In this document: one piece after another, positions 46,117 through 54,950 of the stretch
Numbering within the stretch: position 1 is the stretch's first letter
How the letters are laid out: each line of letters opens with the position of its first letter
NCBI GenBank assembly: GCA_017416505.1
Contig: JAFQCI010000124.1
Span: 1-64,000 of the forward strand
DNA length: 64,000 nt
From: Lachnospiraceae bacterium
GTDB taxonomy: Bacteria > Bacillota_A > Clostridia > Lachnospirales > Lachnospiraceae
Direction of reading: 5' to 3'
The notes under the pieces: model-generated
Told to the model about the DNA's origin: nothing
The model's input: the letters and a program-made list of their open reading frames with translations, nothing else
Databases searched by the model: none
Position numbers and translations under genes: made by a program

Positions 46117-46803
46117 ATGGAAGAGTTAAAAAATATAAAAAAAGAGTTTGATATTGACGAATTTCTAAAGTTAGAGCCGCCGGAAGCAGTATTGGAAAGT
46201 GCACAATCTTATTTAAAGTTAATGATGTGTTATCGTTGTGCCATAAAAGAGGTGGAAACGAAGTTACAGGTTTTAAATGAAGAATTTTCTCTTCAATACA
46301 ATCGTAATCCATTTGAATCCATTAAATCAAGAGTAAAATCCTCTTACAGCATTTTGGAAAAGTTAAAGAGAAAAGGATATGAAATCAATGTAAAAAATGT
46401 AGAGGAATGTCTGAATGATGTGGCAGGAATCCGGGTGGTCTGCTCCTTTAAGGAGGATATTTACCATATCGAAAAAATGCTGGCAAAACAGGATGATATC
46501 ATTGTTTTAGAAAGAAAAGATTATATTATGAACCCAAAACCGAATGGCTATCGTAGTCTTCATTTGATACTGGATATTCCTATTTTCTTATCCAATGAGA
46601 AAAAACATATGAAGGTAGAGGTTCAGTTTAGAACCATTGCTATGGATTTTTGGGCAAGTCTGGAACATAAAATGAAGTATAAAAAAGACATAGAAGATGC
46701 CAATGAAATTGCAGAAGAATTACGGATTTGTGCTGAATCTATCAGTGAATTAGATAATAAGATGCAGGAAATTCGAAACAGGATTGAAAAAACGAAAGCA
46801 TAG
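46117..46803 (+). CDS. Small alarmone synthetase (RelQ/YjbM type)
   Basis: The 228-residue protein carries only the RelA/SpoT synthetase domain: SIKSRVKSSYSILEKLKRKG (ATP site), NDVAGIRVVCSF, PNGYRSLHL and VEVQFRTIAMDFWASLEH. It makes (p)ppGpp from GTP/GDP and ATP; no hydrolase domain is present. AAGGAGAAGG precedes the ATG. This form is usually transcriptionally rather than stringently controlled. Confidence 0.93.
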   Translation: MEELKNIKKEFDIDEFLKLEPPEAVLESAQSYLKLMMCYRCAIKEVETKLQVLNEEFSLQYNRNPFESIKSRVKSSYSILEKLKRKGYEINVKNVEECLNDVAGIRVVCSFKEDIYHIEKMLAKQDDIIVLERKDYIMNPKPNGYRSLHLILDIPIFLSNEKKHMKVEVQFRTIAMDFWASLEHKMKYKKDIEDANEIAEELRICAESISELDNKMQEIRNRIEKTKA

Positions 46804-46959
46804 GGTATTGGCAAAATACACGAAGATTCCTTCTTTCTGTTAGATTATTTTTCACAAAATTAGATTTTTTCAAAATATTTTCTTACGAGAAATAAAAAAT
46901 TTTGATAAAATAATATCATAATATTTGGGAAGAATTTTTGAAAAAAGGAGGAATGACTG

Positions 46960-47469
46960 GTGTTCGAAAAGGGTGAATATATTGTTTATGGACAGAATGG
47001 AATTTGCGAAGTAGAGGATATTACACATTTGGACTTGGGGGATGTGGACGAAGAGAAACTTTTTTATGTATTATCACCTATAGGAGCCAAGGGAAGTAAA
47101 ATTTATTCCCCGGTGGATAATGCAAAAGTTGTAATCAGACGAATTATTTCAAAAGAAGAAGCTTGGAATTTATTAGATGAAATTGAGAATATTGAAGAAT
47201 TGTGGATTATCAATGATAAATTACGAGAGAAGCAATACAAAGAGGCAATGCAATCCTGTGATTACAGGGAATGGATTCGGATTATCAAGACATTATATTT
47301 AAGAAAATGTGAGAGAACAGCCGCAGGAAAGAGAATTACCACTACAGATGAAAAATATTTGAAATTGGCGGAAAATAATTTATATGGCGAACTTGCATTG
47401 GCTTTGGATAAAGATAAATCCGAAATGGAAAGCTTTATTATTGAATATATTGAAAAACAGAAAGTATAA
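46960..47469 (+). CDS. carD: CarD/CdnL family transcription regulator
   Basis: The 169-residue protein has an N-terminal RNA polymerase interaction domain (FEKGEYIVYGQNGICEVEDI) and a helical C-terminal DNA-contact domain with the LYLRKCER segment. CarD-type proteins stabilise open promoter complexes. The start is GTG with AAAGGAGG 8 bases upstream. It follows the alarmone synthetase, though by a 156-base gap of A+T-rich sequence. Confidence 0.92.
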   Translation: MFEKGEYIVYGQNGICEVEDITHLDLGDVDEEKLFYVLSPIGAKGSKIYSPVDNAKVVIRRIISKEEAWNLLDEIENIEELWIINDKLREKQYKEAMQSCDYREWIRIIKTLYLRKCERTAAGKRITTTDEKYLKLAENNLYGELALALDKDKSEMESFIIEYIEKQKV

Positions 47470-47543
47470 TGTTGAATATAGCATAGTTGAATATAGTACA
47501 AAAGAAAAATAAAAGAGTGAATATGATTTGAAATGCAAGATAA

Positions 47544-47604
47544 AAGGGACAATCTTCAAATAGGATGAAACAGATTCTATTTGGGAGTTGTCCCTTGTTT
47601 TTTT
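47544..47604. terminator. Bidirectional terminator between carD and the GNAT gene
   Basis: AAGGGACAA / TTGTCCCTT form the base and CAAATAG / CTATTTG the top of a long hairpin followed by TGTTTTTTT. It overlaps the stop of the minus-strand gene. Confidence 0.88.
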
Positions 47605-48347
47605 AGAATAAGATTTATGATTTTGGTGTTTTGGAGTTTTTCAGCCAGCTTTATGGAGGCAATATTAGAGGGAGATATACGGATATCTAAAGAAGTAATA
47701 GCAAGTTCCTCCTTTGCGTAGGTAAGGACTTTTTGACATAGCTCAAAGGCAATTCCTTTCCTTTGAAAGTCAGGATGTATCATATAACTAAGTTCCAGAC
47801 CATTCTCATAATCTGTAATACCAATTTGTCCTATCAGGTCTTCATTGGCATGAAAGATTCCCCAAAATCCATGGTTTTTATAACGGTATTCCGTAATTCT
47901 TGAGGAAAATTGTTCCAATGCAATGGATTCATTCTTTGAAAATGATGTTACACTTTCATTTTCAGTAAAAACTTCATACAATGCCTTTACCTTAGTAAAT
48001 TCTAATGTATGGTATTCCCGTATGGTAAAATCCTTGGATTGATATAATACAAAAGGAAGATGATAAAATCTGGCATAAACCAGAGTAAGGTAAGAATCAC
48101 TGAGTCCCTCAATATCTTCCACAAGATAAGGGCAAGGCAGGGATAGTCCAAATCCTAAAAAAGGAAAGTGGTGCTTTTTAGAAAAATTATATGCCTCTAG
48201 GGAAGAAGAAAAAAGTAAAAAAGGTTCTTTGATAGAAAGGCAGTCATTTATCGTTTCCACGAAAAGTAGTTCTATTTCTTTTAGTGCAGTTTGAATGTAT
48301 TCTTGTTGGAGGGGAGTCCATTGGTTTTGTATAATGGCTAGCTTCAT
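47577..48347 (-). CDS. GNAT family N-acetyltransferase
   Basis: The 256-residue protein has a C-terminal GNAT domain with the acetyl-CoA motif HPDFQRKGIAFELCQ (Q/RxxGxA) near residue 192 and a following LDIRISPSNIASIKLAEKL segment. The N-terminal 120 residues form an unassigned domain. The substrate is unknown. It is transcribed against carD. Confidence 0.85.
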   Translation of the reverse strand: MKLAIIQNQWTPLQQEYIQTALKEIELLFVETINDCLSIKEPFLLFSSSLEAYNFSKKHHFPFLGFGLSLPCPYLVEDIEGLSDSYLTLVYARFYHLPFVLYQSKDFTIREYHTLEFTKVKALYEVFTENESVTSFSKNESIALEQFSSRITEYRYKNHGFWGIFHANEDLIGQIGITDYENGLELSYMIHPDFQRKGIAFELCQKVLTYAKEELAITSLDIRISPSNIASIKLAEKLQNTKIINLILKKQGTTPK

Positions 48348-48509
48348 AAAATATTATCCTTTCTATGGAATCAAATTGCCTGATTAAGAAAATGGTAAAA
48401 GATTGATGAAGAAAAGTCAAGAATAAATAGGATGAAAAAGTAGGATAGATATATTTAAAAACTTATGTTAGAATAGGAGAATGAAGGGGTAAGAACGGAG
48501 TAATAAATA

Positions 48510-48571
48510 GGTAATTGCGAAACTAAAATATTTTATATGAAAGTGATACAAAATGAACAAAAGAAATTACC
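48510..48571 (+). mobile_element. MITE copy B, internally deleted (62 bp)
   Basis: It starts GGTAATTGCGAAACTAAAAT and ends AAATTACC, flanked by TA on both sides. The central and right subterminal parts are missing. It lies about 45 bases before the histidine phosphatase gene. Confidence 0.8.
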
Positions 48572-48614
48572 TAGAGTAATAAAAAAAAGGAAGGATATAG
48601 GTTTGGTGTGAGTG

Positions 48615-49226
48615 ATGGAAATTTATATTATAAGGCATGGACAAACAGTCTGGAATAAGCAAAGAAAATTACAAGGAAGTACAGACATTGAATTAACGGA
48701 AGAGGGAAAGGAAATGGCTGTATTGACGGGTCAGCGACTAAAAGGAGTGACTTTTGATAAAGTTTTTTCTAGTCCTTTAAAAAGAGCCTATGTAACGGCG
48801 CAACTGATTCATGCAGAAAACAATGTATCCATAGAAACAGACGAAAGAATCCGGGAAGTATCTTTTGGAGAATTTGAAGGATTGAATGTGGATGAAATGC
48901 TAAACAATGAAGAATGTGGCTTTTATCATTTTTTTGATAAACCGGAATTATATCAGCCGGCAGAACATGGTGAAAGACTGGAAGATGTTATTCTAAGAGG
49001 AAAAGAGTTTATTGAAGAGAAAATAGTACCATTGGAGGGGAAAGTCCAAAGAGTGATGATTGTAGCCCATGGAGCCATGAATAAAGCATTACTTGCAGCA
49101 ATGTTTCAGCGGGAACTAAAGGATTTTTGGAAAGGAAATTTGCAAAAGAATTTAGGAATATCGATTGTTGATTTTACAGCAGGAGAGTTTACATTGGTAA
49201 ATGAGGCTTTGTCATTTGTTGATTAA
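48615..49226 (+). CDS. Histidine phosphatase (phosphoglycerate mutase-like)
   Basis: The protein of about 203 residues has the RHGQTVWN phosphohistidine motif near residue 7, the second catalytic His in VAHGAMNKALL and the KVFSSPLKRAYVTAQ segment. Such enzymes include cobalamin pathway (CobC) and broad-specificity phosphatases; specificity is not readable. The start may be GTG 48612 or ATG 48615. The leader contains MITE copy B. Confidence 0.92.
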   Translation: MEIYIIRHGQTVWNKQRKLQGSTDIELTEEGKEMAVLTGQRLKGVTFDKVFSSPLKRAYVTAQLIHAENNVSIETDERIREVSFGEFEGLNVDEMLNNEECGFYHFFDKPELYQPAEHGERLEDVILRGKEFIEEKIVPLEGKVQRVMIVAHGAMNKALLAAMFQRELKDFWKGNLQKNLGISIVDFTAGEFTLVNEALSFVD

Positions 49227-49255
49227 GATGATTTACAGCATCTTAGATAAAATTA

Positions 49256-49308
49256 GGTAATTGCGAAACTAAAATATTTTATGTGAAAGTGATACAAAAT
49301 GAACAAAA
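49256..49308 (+). mobile_element. MITE copy C, left half only
   Basis: TA then GGTAATTGCGAAACTAAAAT and the subterminal GTGATACAAAATGAACAAAA are present; no right end is found. It lies about 30 bases before pfkA, so it is close to or inside the pfkA leader. Confidence 0.78.
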
Positions 49309-49338
49309 TAGATAAAATAACTTTAAGGAGAATATGAA

Positions 49339-50313
49339 ATGAGTGATATAAAGAAAATAGCAGTTTTAACAAGTGGTGGGGATGCACCGGGAATGAATTC
49401 GGCCATTCGTGCCATAGTGTTTAGTGCAGCACATTTTGGCATCGAGGTAGTGGGTGTTTTAAGGGGATATGAAGGACTGATAGACTGGGAGATTACACCA
49501 CTGGGATTAGAAGATGTGAGAAATATCAACAATCAGGGCGGTACGATTCTTTTTACCAGTAGAAGTGAACGGTTTTTGCAGGAAGAATTTAGAAAACAGG
49601 CGGCAGATAACCTAAAAAAACAAGAGATTGATGCTGTTGTGGCAATCGGTGGAGATGGAACCTTACGGGGAGCCATTGAGTTGCAGAAAGAGGGAGTTAA
49701 TATTGTTTGTATTCCTGGCACCATAGACCGGGATGTGGCTTGTACAGAGTATACTTTAGGTTTTGATACTGCGGCAAATACTGCTACGGAAGCAATTGAT
49801 AGAATCAGGGATTCTTCTGTTTCTCATGGAAGATGTAGTGTAGTAGAGGTAATGGGAAGAAAGCGTGGATATATTGCTCTTTGGGCAGGTATGGCGACTT
49901 CTGCAGATGCCATTGTTCTTCCGGAAAAATGGGATGGCAATTTTGACAGTATCACAGATGCAATTAAAAGACGTCATGCAGATGGAAGAAACAGTTATTT
50001 AGTGGTAGTGGCGGAAGGAGTAACCGATGCTCCGGAACTTGCGGAACGAATTCGTGAAAAGACTGGAATTGAATCCAGAGTGTCTGTTTTGGGATACATT
50101 CAAAGAGGTGGTCAGCCAACCGCAAAGGATAGAATGTATGGTTCCTTAATGGGGGCATATGCCATTGAGATTTTGAATCGTGAGAAACGAAATCGAATTG
50201 TAGCAATCAAAAATGATGTATTGATAGATTTTGATATTACAGAGGCGTTGAATTTGGAAAACAACAAATTGGATTCCTTCCAATATGAATTAAGCCAGTT
50301 GTTGTGTGAATAA
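49339..50313 (+). CDS. pfkA: 6-phosphofructokinase
   Basis: The 324-residue enzyme phosphorylates fructose-6-phosphate in glycolysis. The N-terminus TSGGDAPGMNSAIRA, the ATP-site GGDGTLRGA (Gly rather than the Asp of PPi-dependent enzymes) and the catalytic PGTIDRDV (usually PGTIDND) are visible. AAGGAG precedes the ATG. The Asn-to-Arg change in the catalytic segment is a mild oddity. Confidence 0.94.
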   Translation: MSDIKKIAVLTSGGDAPGMNSAIRAIVFSAAHFGIEVVGVLRGYEGLIDWEITPLGLEDVRNINNQGGTILFTSRSERFLQEEFRKQAADNLKKQEIDAVVAIGGDGTLRGAIELQKEGVNIVCIPGTIDRDVACTEYTLGFDTAANTATEAIDRIRDSSVSHGRCSVVEVMGRKRGYIALWAGMATSADAIVLPEKWDGNFDSITDAIKRRHADGRNSYLVVVAEGVTDAPELAERIREKTGIESRVSVLGYIQRGGQPTAKDRMYGSLMGAYAIEILNREKRNRIVAIKNDVLIDFDITEALNLENNKLDSFQYELSQLLCE

Positions 50314-50337
50314 ATAGAAAAATCTATTTAGGTAATA

Positions 50338-50543
50338 GGTAATTGCGAAACCACAATATTTTATGAAACAGTGATGCAAAATAAACAAAACACCGCAGGC
50401 ACGCTTTCGCTGCGTTCGGCTCGTAGCGGTACTAAATTCGAGGCAAGCCTCTCATTAAGTACCGACGGCCGTCCAAGCACCTGCTTATGTATTTGTTTAT
50501 TTTGTATCACTTAATATAAGTTTTGGATAGTTTCGCAATTACC
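50338..50543 (+). mobile_element. MITE copy D, full length with inner GC-rich hairpins (206 bp)
   Basis: It is flanked by TA. Termini GGTAATTGCGAAAC and GTTTCGCAATTACC are perfect inverted repeats apart from one position further in; subterminal GTGATGCAAAATAAACAAAA matches TTTGTTTATTTTGTATCAC. The central 100 bases carry CGGTACT/AAGTACCG arms and a CGAGG/CCTC hairpin. No reading frame is present, so mobility would need a transposase in trans. It precedes the HD-domain gene. Confidence 0.88.
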
Positions 50544-50576
50544 TAATTTAGATAACAAGGAAGGGGAAGTGTTTTT

Positions 50577-51233
50577 GTGACATATCAGGAGATTTTGAAA
50601 AATGAAGAAGTAAAGGCACTCATTGATAGAGGAAATGCGAATCTTAGAGTTTTAGGATTTACAGACCATTCTCAGGCACATTGTGCTTTAGTAGCAGAAC
50701 GGGCAGCCTATATTTTGGAGCAGTTCGGATATTCGGAACATGACAGGGAACTGGCCAAAATTGCAGGATTCATGCATGATATTGGAAACGCAGTAAACCG
50801 TACCAGACATGCGGAATATGGTGCAATCCTTGCCAATGATATTTTAAAAAACACAGATATGACTTTGCAGGATAGAATGACAATTATGTCCGCCATTGGT
50901 AATCATGATGAATCTACCGGTGGCGCTAAGGATGCTATATCGGCAGCTCTTATTATTGCAGATAAGACGGATGTGCGAAGAAATCGTGTCAGTGAAAAGG
51001 ACAAAACGAAATTTGATATTCACGACCAGGTAAATTATGCAGTTACGAAGTCGGATATCACCATTGATATGGAGAAATTGGTGATTACATTAAATCTGGA
51101 GATAGATGAGAATATTTGTACGATGTACGAATATTTTGATATATTTTTAGAACGAATGATGATGAGCAGAGGTGCTGCTGAAATGCTGGGAGCCAAGTTT
51201 AATTTAAGGGTCAATGGTGGAAGGGTATTATAA
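50577..51233 (+). CDS. HD-domain phosphohydrolase
   Basis: The 218-residue protein has the HD pattern: His in HSQAHCALVAERAA, HD in FMHDIGNAVNRTRH, and later His and Asp in IGNHDE and IADKTD. This matches metal-dependent phosphohydrolases acting on nucleotides or cyclic dinucleotides; the substrate is unknown. The start is GTG after GGAAGGGGAAG. The MITE D is in its leader. Confidence 0.88.
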   Translation: MTYQEILKNEEVKALIDRGNANLRVLGFTDHSQAHCALVAERAAYILEQFGYSEHDRELAKIAGFMHDIGNAVNRTRHAEYGAILANDILKNTDMTLQDRMTIMSAIGNHDESTGGAKDAISAALIIADKTDVRRNRVSEKDKTKFDIHDQVNYAVTKSDITIDMEKLVITLNLEIDENICTMYEYFDIFLERMMMSRGAAEMLGAKFNLRVNGGRVL

Positions 51234-51334
51234 AAAAAGCAATAAAATTAGTCGCACTAGTGGCGGTTTACAAGATACGTCGTGATAGTTGTGGATTAGT
51301 TTGTAAAAACAATGTATCATCACAGATAAAAGTG

Positions 51335-51370
51335 GGTGTCATACTAAATGGTGTGGCATCTATTTTATTG
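51335..51370 (+). terminator. Terminator in the gap after the HD gene
   Basis: GGTGTCATAC and GTGTGGCATC form a 10-bp stem with three wobble pairs and a 6-base loop, followed by TATTTTATT. The rest of the 306-base gap holds the promoter listed next. Confidence 0.6.
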
Positions 51371-51426
51371 TATGGACAAAATGACGAAAAAAAGTGAATT
51401 GAACATCAAATAATAGCAAATTCTCC

Positions 51427-51455
51427 TTGAATAAATAGATAATTTAAGGTAAAAT
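51427..51455 (+). promoter_or_regulatory. SigmaA-type promoter of the EF-G-like gene
   Basis: TTGAAT (51427-51432) and TAAAAT (51450-51455) are 17 bp apart, 85 bases before the start codon. Confidence 0.55.
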
Positions 51456-51539
51456 TGAATAATAGACGAAAAGAATTTGCACAAATTGGTGTGAATTTAG
51501 ACAAAATCTATGAAATTTTAAAATTGGGAGGTAGCTGCA

Positions 51540-53630
51540 ATGAATGTATATACAACTGACAAGATTAGAAATGTAGTGTTATTAGGTCATAGTGGAGCCG
51601 GTAAAACCAGTTTGGTAGAATCTATGGCATATCTGGCAGGGGTTACGTCCAGAATGGGAAAAGTAGAGGATGGAAATACCATAAGTGATTTTGGAAAAGA
51701 AGAGCAGAAACGACAGATTTCCATTAGTACTTCCGTTGTTCCTATTGAATGGAAGGGCGTAAAAATTAATGTATTAGATACGCCGGGATATTTCGACTTT
51801 ATTGGGGAAGTAGAAGAAGCTATCAGTGCAGCAGATGCAGCAATTATCATTGTGTCTGGTAAGGCTGGAGTGGAAGCCGGTACGGAACGGGCATGGGAGT
51901 TGTGCGAAAAATATAAACTGCCAAGAATGATTTATGTTACAGGCATGGATGCGGACAATGCCTCCTTTAAAAATGTAGTAGAAACTTTAACGTTAATGTA
52001 TGGAAAGAAAATCGCACCATTTCATTTTCCGATTAGAGAAAACGAAAAATTCGTGGGATATATCAATGTTATCAGTGAAAATGCCAACCGTTGGCAGGGA
52101 AAAGAAGTAATTGATTGTGATGTACCGGATTATAGTAAGGAAAATCTGGCATTATACAAAGATACTTTGATGGAAGCAGTGGCAGAAACCAGCGAAGAGT
52201 TTATGGAACGGTATTTTAATGGAGATACGTTTTCTGAAAACGAGATTCGTTCTGCACTTAGAATGAATATAATGGATAGCTCTATTGTTCCAATTACCAT
52301 GGGTTCTAATACTTTGTGCCAGGGTACATATGCATTGCTTGATGATATTGTAAAATATATGCCAAGTCCTGAAAATAAGGAAATCGCAGGATTTAATATG
52401 AAGACCAATGAGGTATTTTTAGCGAATTATGACTTCTCAAAGGCGAAGTCTGCTTATGTATTTAAAACCATTGTTGACCCATTCATTGGAAAATATTCCT
52501 TGATAAAAGTATGTTCCGGTGTATTTAAGTCAGATGATGTGATTTATAACAAAGATAAGGACATGGAAGAAAAGGTAAATAAACTTTATGTGTTGCAGGG
52601 TGGAAAACCAATCGAAGTGCCGGAACTTCATGCCGGAGATATCGGCGCAATTGCCAAGCTGACAGCCGCAAGAACTGGTAATACCTTGTCTACGAAGGCA
52701 ACTATTATTGAATATGGTAAGTTTGAAATTTCAAAACCATATACAGCGATGCGTTATAAGGTTCCGAACAAGAGTAACATTGATAAAGTTGCTCAGGCTC
52801 TTCAAAAGCTAACGCATGAAGACCAGACTTTGAAGGTGGTAAATGATACGGAAAACAGACAGACCTTATTATATGGAATTGGGGAGCAGCAGCTTGAAAT
52901 TATTCAAAGTCGATTGTTAAGTGAATATAAATGTGAAATTGTACTGAGTAAACCAAAGATTGCATTCCGGGAAACCATTAAGAAGAAGTCCGATGTGGAA
53001 TATAAATATAAGAAACAATCCGGTGGACATGGACAATACGGTCATGTAAAAATGCGTTTTGAACCATCTGGAGATAATGAAACACCATATGTATTTGAAC
53101 AGGAAGTCGTAGGAGGAGCAATACCAAAGAATTTCTTCCCGGCAGTAGAAAAGGGATTGCAGGAATCCGTAGTGAAAGGACCTCTTGCAGCGTATCCGGT
53201 AGTGGGTGTGAAAGGTGTGTTATATGATGGCTCCTGCCATTCTGTAGACTCTTCCGAAATGGCATTTAAAATGGCAACGATTCAGGCGTTTAAGAAAGGG
53301 TTTATGGAGGCAGCACCAATTCTTTTAGAACCGATTATGAGTCTTAAAGTTACTGTACCAGAACAGTATACCGGAGATATTATGGGGGACTTAAATAAAC
53401 GACGTGGAAGAGTGTTGGGAATGACTCCTTCTGCCAAGGGAAAACAAGTGATTGAAGCAGATATCCCAATGATGGAATTAACAGGATATTGTACCGTACT
53501 TCGTTCCATAACAGGAGGACGTGGTGATTATTCCTATGAATTTGCAAGATATGAGCAGGCTCCAAGTGATATACAGGAAGCAGAAGTGGCTGCAAGGGCA
53601 AGTAAGGTTGCAGAAAACAATGAGGAATAA
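51540..53630 (+). CDS. EF-G paralogue (FusA2-like translational GTPase)
   Basis: The 696-residue protein has EF-G domains I-V: G1 GHSGAGKTS, G3 DTPGYFDF, then domain IV with GGHGQYGHVKMRFEP. The G4 position reads VTGMDADNA instead of NKxD, typical of EF-G2-type paralogues rather than the housekeeping FusA of the str operon. Tetracycline-protection proteins differ in the G motifs, so resistance is not implied. AGGAGGTAGC precedes the ATG. Confidence 0.9.
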   Translation: MNVYTTDKIRNVVLLGHSGAGKTSLVESMAYLAGVTSRMGKVEDGNTISDFGKEEQKRQISISTSVVPIEWKGVKINVLDTPGYFDFIGEVEEAISAADAAIIIVSGKAGVEAGTERAWELCEKYKLPRMIYVTGMDADNASFKNVVETLTLMYGKKIAPFHFPIRENEKFVGYINVISENANRWQGKEVIDCDVPDYSKENLALYKDTLMEAVAETSEEFMERYFNGDTFSENEIRSALRMNIMDSSIVPITMGSNTLCQGTYALLDDIVKYMPSPENKEIAGFNMKTNEVFLANYDFSKAKSAYVFKTIVDPFIGKYSLIKVCSGVFKSDDVIYNKDKDMEEKVNKLYVLQGGKPIEVPELHAGDIGAIAKLTAARTGNTLSTKATIIEYGKFEISKPYTAMRYKVPNKSNIDKVAQALQKLTHEDQTLKVVNDTENRQTLLYGIGEQQLEIIQSRLLSEYKCEIVLSKPKIAFRETIKKKSDVEYKYKKQSGGHGQYGHVKMRFEPSGDNETPYVFEQEVVGGAIPKNFFPAVEKGLQESVVKGPLAAYPVVGVKGVLYDGSCHSVDSSEMAFKMATIQAFKKGFMEAAPILLEPIMSLKVTVPEQYTGDIMGDLNKRRGRVLGMTPSAKGKQVIEADIPMMELTGYCTVLRSITGGRGDYSYEFARYEQAPSDIQEAEVAARASKVAENNEE

Positions 53631-53704
53631 AAAGGAGAAAGGCATAAGACGGAGAAAAAATATAGAAAGTGTCATAGTTTACAAAACTTTTTAGGAGAAG
53701 AAAG

Positions 53705-54460
53705 ATGAGCAGAATTTTAATATTATATTTCTCAGGGGTAGGAAATACAAAAAGAATTGCAGAAAACATGTATTTAGTTTTGAAGCAAGAACATGAGGTA
53801 ACTATTTGTTCTATTGAAAAATTACCTTCCAGTTTCAGTTTCGAGGAATATGATAAGCTTATGATAGGTTCATCCACCATACATTCTGAACCAGCGAAAC
53901 CAATGAAGGAATACTTGAAAGGGATTGATAAATTAAGTAAACCTATACCAGCATTTCTTTTTATAACTTGTGGTTTGTATTCTGAGAATACATTAAGGGT
54001 GTTTTCTAAATACTGTTTGGCTAAAAATATAATTCCGGTTATGCATTCCGCTTATCGTTGCAGTGCTACAGACGGTGTACTCTTAGTACCAGGTGTTAAA
54101 AGGTTTTGGAAGGATGAGAAAAATTTAGAAAGACGGATTCGTTATGATACCAAAAAGTTTAGTAAAATAGATTCATTGCAACCTATAATTCCAAGATATA
54201 AGTGGTATGGTATTTTAAATTTTCCCAATAAATGTCTCGGAAAATACATACGTTTTAAAATATTTCTACATAAAGAAATGTGTATTAAATGTGGAAAATG
54301 TATAAAAAAATGTCCAGAGAAAGCTTTAGATAAGACAGAAGATGGTTATCCAAAAATTGACCGTTCTAGTTGTATTAATTGTTATAGGTGCATACATCAT
54401 TGTCCGAAAAAAGCCTTATCACTATCTGCGAAAAAGACTCCGAAAAAGACGCTATATTAA
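53705..54460 (+). CDS. EFR1-type flavodoxin/ferredoxin fusion
   Basis: The 251-residue protein has an N-terminal flavodoxin-like domain (YFSGVGNTKRIAENM, FMN phosphate loop) and a C-terminal pair of [4Fe-4S] motifs, CIKCGKCIKKCP and CINCYRCIHHCP. This is the EFR1 family common in Clostridia; the partners are unknown. AGGAGAAG precedes the ATG. Confidence 0.9.
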   Translation: MSRILILYFSGVGNTKRIAENMYLVLKQEHEVTICSIEKLPSSFSFEEYDKLMIGSSTIHSEPAKPMKEYLKGIDKLSKPIPAFLFITCGLYSENTLRVFSKYCLAKNIIPVMHSAYRCSATDGVLLVPGVKRFWKDEKNLERRIRYDTKKFSKIDSLQPIIPRYKWYGILNFPNKCLGKYIRFKIFLHKEMCIKCGKCIKKCPEKALDKTEDGYPKIDRSSCINCYRCIHHCPKKALSLSAKKTPKKTLY

Positions 54461-54692
54461 AAAAGGACATAATAATGTTAATTGTTGGCGATAGTATTTT
54501 GGTAATAAAAAGGGTTACCAGAATGCTATCGCTTTTTCATCTTCTTTGCAAAAAAGCAGATATTGTGTTATCTTAGGTGTAGAAAATGGAAAAGGAAAAA
54601 ATATGAATAGAGTAGAATGAAAAGAAATTATAAGAAGGACAAATTGAATAGGGAAATGATATGGAAAATAGATGAAAAATGGAGATAGATGA

Positions 54693-54950
54693 ATGGCAGT
54701 ATATGTATTAATGAAAAAATTGGAGGAGGATGATAAAAAGGTAGTATATCGATTTGGTCCCAATGAAAATAATATGGGGATTATCGAGTTTGATAAAATT
54801 GAAAAAGAGTTTACAATTTTAGAAAAAATAAAGGCAATAAATAGTGATACGGATTCTATTAAGTACGAAAATTGGGCGGCTCAGAAAATAGTTAAAATTA
54901 TGTATAAGGAAAATGGGATTTTTCCAGAAAGGATGACGGTAGAGTTTTAA
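54693..54950 (+). CDS. Small hypothetical protein coupled to the macrodomain gene
   Basis: The 85-residue protein is not recognised. It begins MAVYVLMKKLEEDDKKVVYRF and looks like an alpha/beta protein with a central NMGIIEFDKIEKEF stretch. Its stop codon is immediately followed by the ATG of the PARG-like gene, so the two are translationally coupled. The preceding 232 bases contain only a long A-rich leader. Confidence 0.6.
   Translation: MAVYVLMKKLEEDDKKVVYRFGPNENNMGIIEFDKIEKEFTILEKIKAINSDTDSIKYENWAAQKIVKIMYKENGIFPERMTVEF

Noticed and set aside
51540..53630. Tetracycline ribosomal protection protein (TetM-like)
   Set aside because: The GTPase motifs and G4 variant fit EF-G2-type paralogues; no resistance-element context is present.
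53380..53880. Antisense gene across the end of the EF-G-like gene
   Set aside because: It lies opposite two well-supported plus-strand genes, has no ribosome site, and reads as low-complexity hydrophobic residues expected from the complement.
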